Origin: Actinomycetota bacterium
GTDB taxonomy: Bacteria > Actinomycetota > Actinomycetes > Nanopelagicales > Nanopelagicaceae
DNA length: 49,125 nt
NCBI GenBank assembly: GCA_947372915.1
Contig: CANBVO010000003.1
Location: forward strand, 1 to 49,125
Reading direction: 5' to 3'
Part shown: piece after piece, positions 47,311 to 49,125 of the stretch
Layout of the letters: each line of letters opens with the position of its first letter
Numbering within the stretch: position 1 is the first letter of the stretch
The notes under the pieces: model-generated
Seen by the model: only the letters and a program-made list of their open reading frames with translations
Told to the model about the DNA's origin: nothing
The model's database searches: none
Made by a program: the position numbers and the translations under genes

Positions 47311-47316
47311 TAGTAT
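47311..47316 (+). promoter_or_regulatory. putative -10 of leaderless permease promoter (TAGTAT)
   Basis: TAGTAT-gaggac-ATG. Confidence 0.5.
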
Positions 47317-47322
47317 GAGGAC

Positions 47323-48543
47323 ATGCAGAAAGTCTTGAGTAGCTTCACCGAAGGTTGGTGGATGTTCTATGACACCCTCTGGGCGTTAGTTTTTGGCTTT
47401 GCACTTTCTGGGGCGGTTCAAGCTTTCATCACTCGATCACAAATGAAGAATTTACTGGGCTCGCGAAAGCCTGCCTCCATCGGCCGAGCCTCTTTCTTTG
47501 GCATGGTGAGTTCATCTTGTTCGTACGCGGCAAGCGCACTCGCTCGAAGCATTTTTATTAAAGGTGCGGATTTCACCGCCTCCATGATCTTTATGTTCGC
47601 CAGTACTAATTTAGTTATCGAACTGGGATTAGTGCTCTGGATTCTTATTGGTTGGCAATTTGCACTTGCTGAGTTTGTTGGCGGTGCCATCATGATTCTC
47701 CTCCTGTGGGCAATCCTGCCGCGGGTAGTGAGCAAGCCGATGGCAAGCAAAGCCCGCGGATTACGTGAACTTGAGATGGCAACCACAATTACATCGACGC
47801 CATTTCGTGAGAAGTTAAAGTCGCGCAAGAGCTGGAAGAACGCGGCTGGTTACACCATCGGCGATTTCACCATGATGCGCTGGGAACTCTTGATTGGTTA
47901 CGTGGTTGCTGGATTTGCTGCGGTAATGGTCCCGACTCGTATTTGGGAATCACTCTTTATCGCCGATCACGGCATCTGGACCAAGATTGAAAATGCAGTT
48001 GTTGCACCGGTTATCGCCTTTATTAGTTTTGTTTGTTCTGTCGGAAATGTGCCGCTCGCTGCTGCACTCTGGCACGGTGGAATCACATTCGGCGGCACCA
48101 TCTCCTTTATCTTCGCCGATCTACTCTCACTGCCGTTGGTCTTGATTTATCTCAAATATTACGGTCGGGCGCTTACCATCCGCCTCGTCCTGGTCTTCTG
48201 GTTTGTGATGAGCGTAAGCGGAATTCTGACGGAGGAGATCTTTAACGCACTCAATCTCACGCCTACACGTCACCATATGAATATGACGATGAAGCACTTC
48301 GGCCTCAATCGCACCACCATTCTCAATGCAATTTCACTGGTGATTATCGGATTGTTCTATTGGCTCTATAAATCTAAGGCACAAGGAGATACCGAATTTG
48401 CTAAAGATTTAGTCTGCGGCATGCAGGTACGTATCGCAGATGCTCCCGCATCACACGTCCATAATGGTGTGACGTATTACTTCTGTATGCAAGGTTGCCA
48501 AGAATCTTTTAGCGCATATCCTGACAAGTATCTAAAGGATTAA
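47323..48543 (+). CDS. ArsP_1/DUF318-type permease with C-terminal YHS domain
   Basis: MVSSSCSYAASALARSIFIKGADFTASMIFMFASTNLVIELG permease motif; C-term DLVCGMQVRIADAPASHVHNGVTYYFCMQGCQESFSAYPDKYL. Confidence 0.88.
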   Translation: MQKVLSSFTEGWWMFYDTLWALVFGFALSGAVQAFITRSQMKNLLGSRKPASIGRASFFGMVSSSCSYAASALARSIFIKGADFTASMIFMFASTNLVIELGLVLWILIGWQFALAEFVGGAIMILLLWAILPRVVSKPMASKARGLRELEMATTITSTPFREKLKSRKSWKNAAGYTIGDFTMMRWELLIGYVVAGFAAVMVPTRIWESLFIADHGIWTKIENAVVAPVIAFISFVCSVGNVPLAAALWHGGITFGGTISFIFADLLSLPLVLIYLKYYGRALTIRLVLVFWFVMSVSGILTEEIFNALNLTPTRHHMNMTMKHFGLNRTTILNAISLVIIGLFYWLYKSKAQGDTEFAKDLVCGMQVRIADAPASHVHNGVTYYFCMQGCQESFSAYPDKYLKD

Positions 48544-49125
48544 TTACTTCCTGGCGGACAGCTCATGCCAAATTCACTTTGAATGTGGGTAGGAACACGG
48601 CCGCAGCCGACGGTAGCGGTACCAAAATCTACGATGCTCCATTTGCCATCAGATTTATGTGCAAAGCCATAGGCCATATCCGTAAAAGGTAGATATGGAA
48701 CACTAGTAAAAATAATCCACCCTGGATCAGATTTGGCAGAACGCTGGTGGACAATGGCAGCTAAATAAATATCTCTCCCTGTCTGCGCCCGCGTTACTTC
48801 TACTGCAGTTGTTTGAGCAACAATCTTTCCGCCCGAGTAATTATCGATATCCAGTGCAAAGTGATTGGGATACTGGCCGACCATTGCCCAAGGAACCACA
48901 ACTTGCGGAAGTTCGCCGGGGGAGTAGTCGCTCCACTTCAACGTCCAACCAGCTTCAGTGGCGAATCCAGTAGGAAGCTTCTTAGCGATTTGAGCTTTTA
49001 CGGCAGCCGGATTCCAATTAATCAGACCGGGATGATGATCGGTGAAATCACGAGTCAGGAGATTGATGCCATCGCGCAACTTTTCATCGTCGGGACGCTT
49101 ATCGGGAGTGACCACACTGCAGGCG
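48540..49125 (-). CDS. putative lipoprotein, 5' end outside window
   Basis: Frame open to the window edge; residues just upstream of the track GTG start read A-C-S-V-V-T-P, consistent with a lipobox Cys; no recognised domain. Confidence 0.55.
   Translation of the reverse strand, partial: ACSVVTPDKRPDDEKLRDGINLLTRDFTDHHPGLINWNPAAVKAQIAKKLPTGFATEAGWTLKWSDYSPGELPQVVVPWAMVGQYPNHFALDIDNYSGGKIVAQTTAVEVTRAQTGRDIYLAAIVHQRSAKSDPGWIIFTSVPYLPFTDMAYGFAHKSDGKWSIVDFGTATVGCGRVPTHIQSEFGMSCPPGSN

Noticed and set aside
1-49125. CRISPR arrays, IS elements, prophage, toxin-antitoxin or defence islands
   Set aside because: No spaced direct repeats, transposase/integrase motifs or recognisable defence genes seen; gene content is core-like.

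Overview
This 49 kb window looks like compact core chromosome of an actinobacterium. The evidence is two WhiB-family regulators, MtrA/MtrB, PdtaS, MshB (mycothiol), DUF3117/DUF3107/DUF3499/DUF5719-type proteins, an Rv0428c-like GNAT and a DapD/DapC lysine branch. I found about 48 protein genes, one tRNA-Arg(CCG), and no mobile elements, CRISPR arrays or rRNA. The gene order resembles blocks I recall from M. tuberculosis (Rv1201c-Rv1232c and Rv3235-Rv3265c), with several usual members missing. No self-evident new defence or biosynthetic system is visible. The most notable signals are: (1) a recurrent TANNNT-N6/7-start-codon arrangement at 16 gene starts, suggesting widespread leaderless transcription; (2) all nine convergent gene junctions having overlapping or nearly touching stop codons, four with exactly 4 bp TTAR overlap and one with a 31 bp antisense coding overlap; (3) a PRC-barrel/MgtE-N/CBS soluble protein coupled to an NRAMP-like transporter with altered metal-site motifs; (4) a 62-aa protein that is little more than a sigma-70 region 4; (5) a relocated short-form HPF; (6) a dapC gene whose only plausible conventional start is CTG; (7) an 18-bp perfect palindrome ahead of an orphan SAF/CpaE-like pair. 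Product names come from motif recognition by eye; no database search was run.
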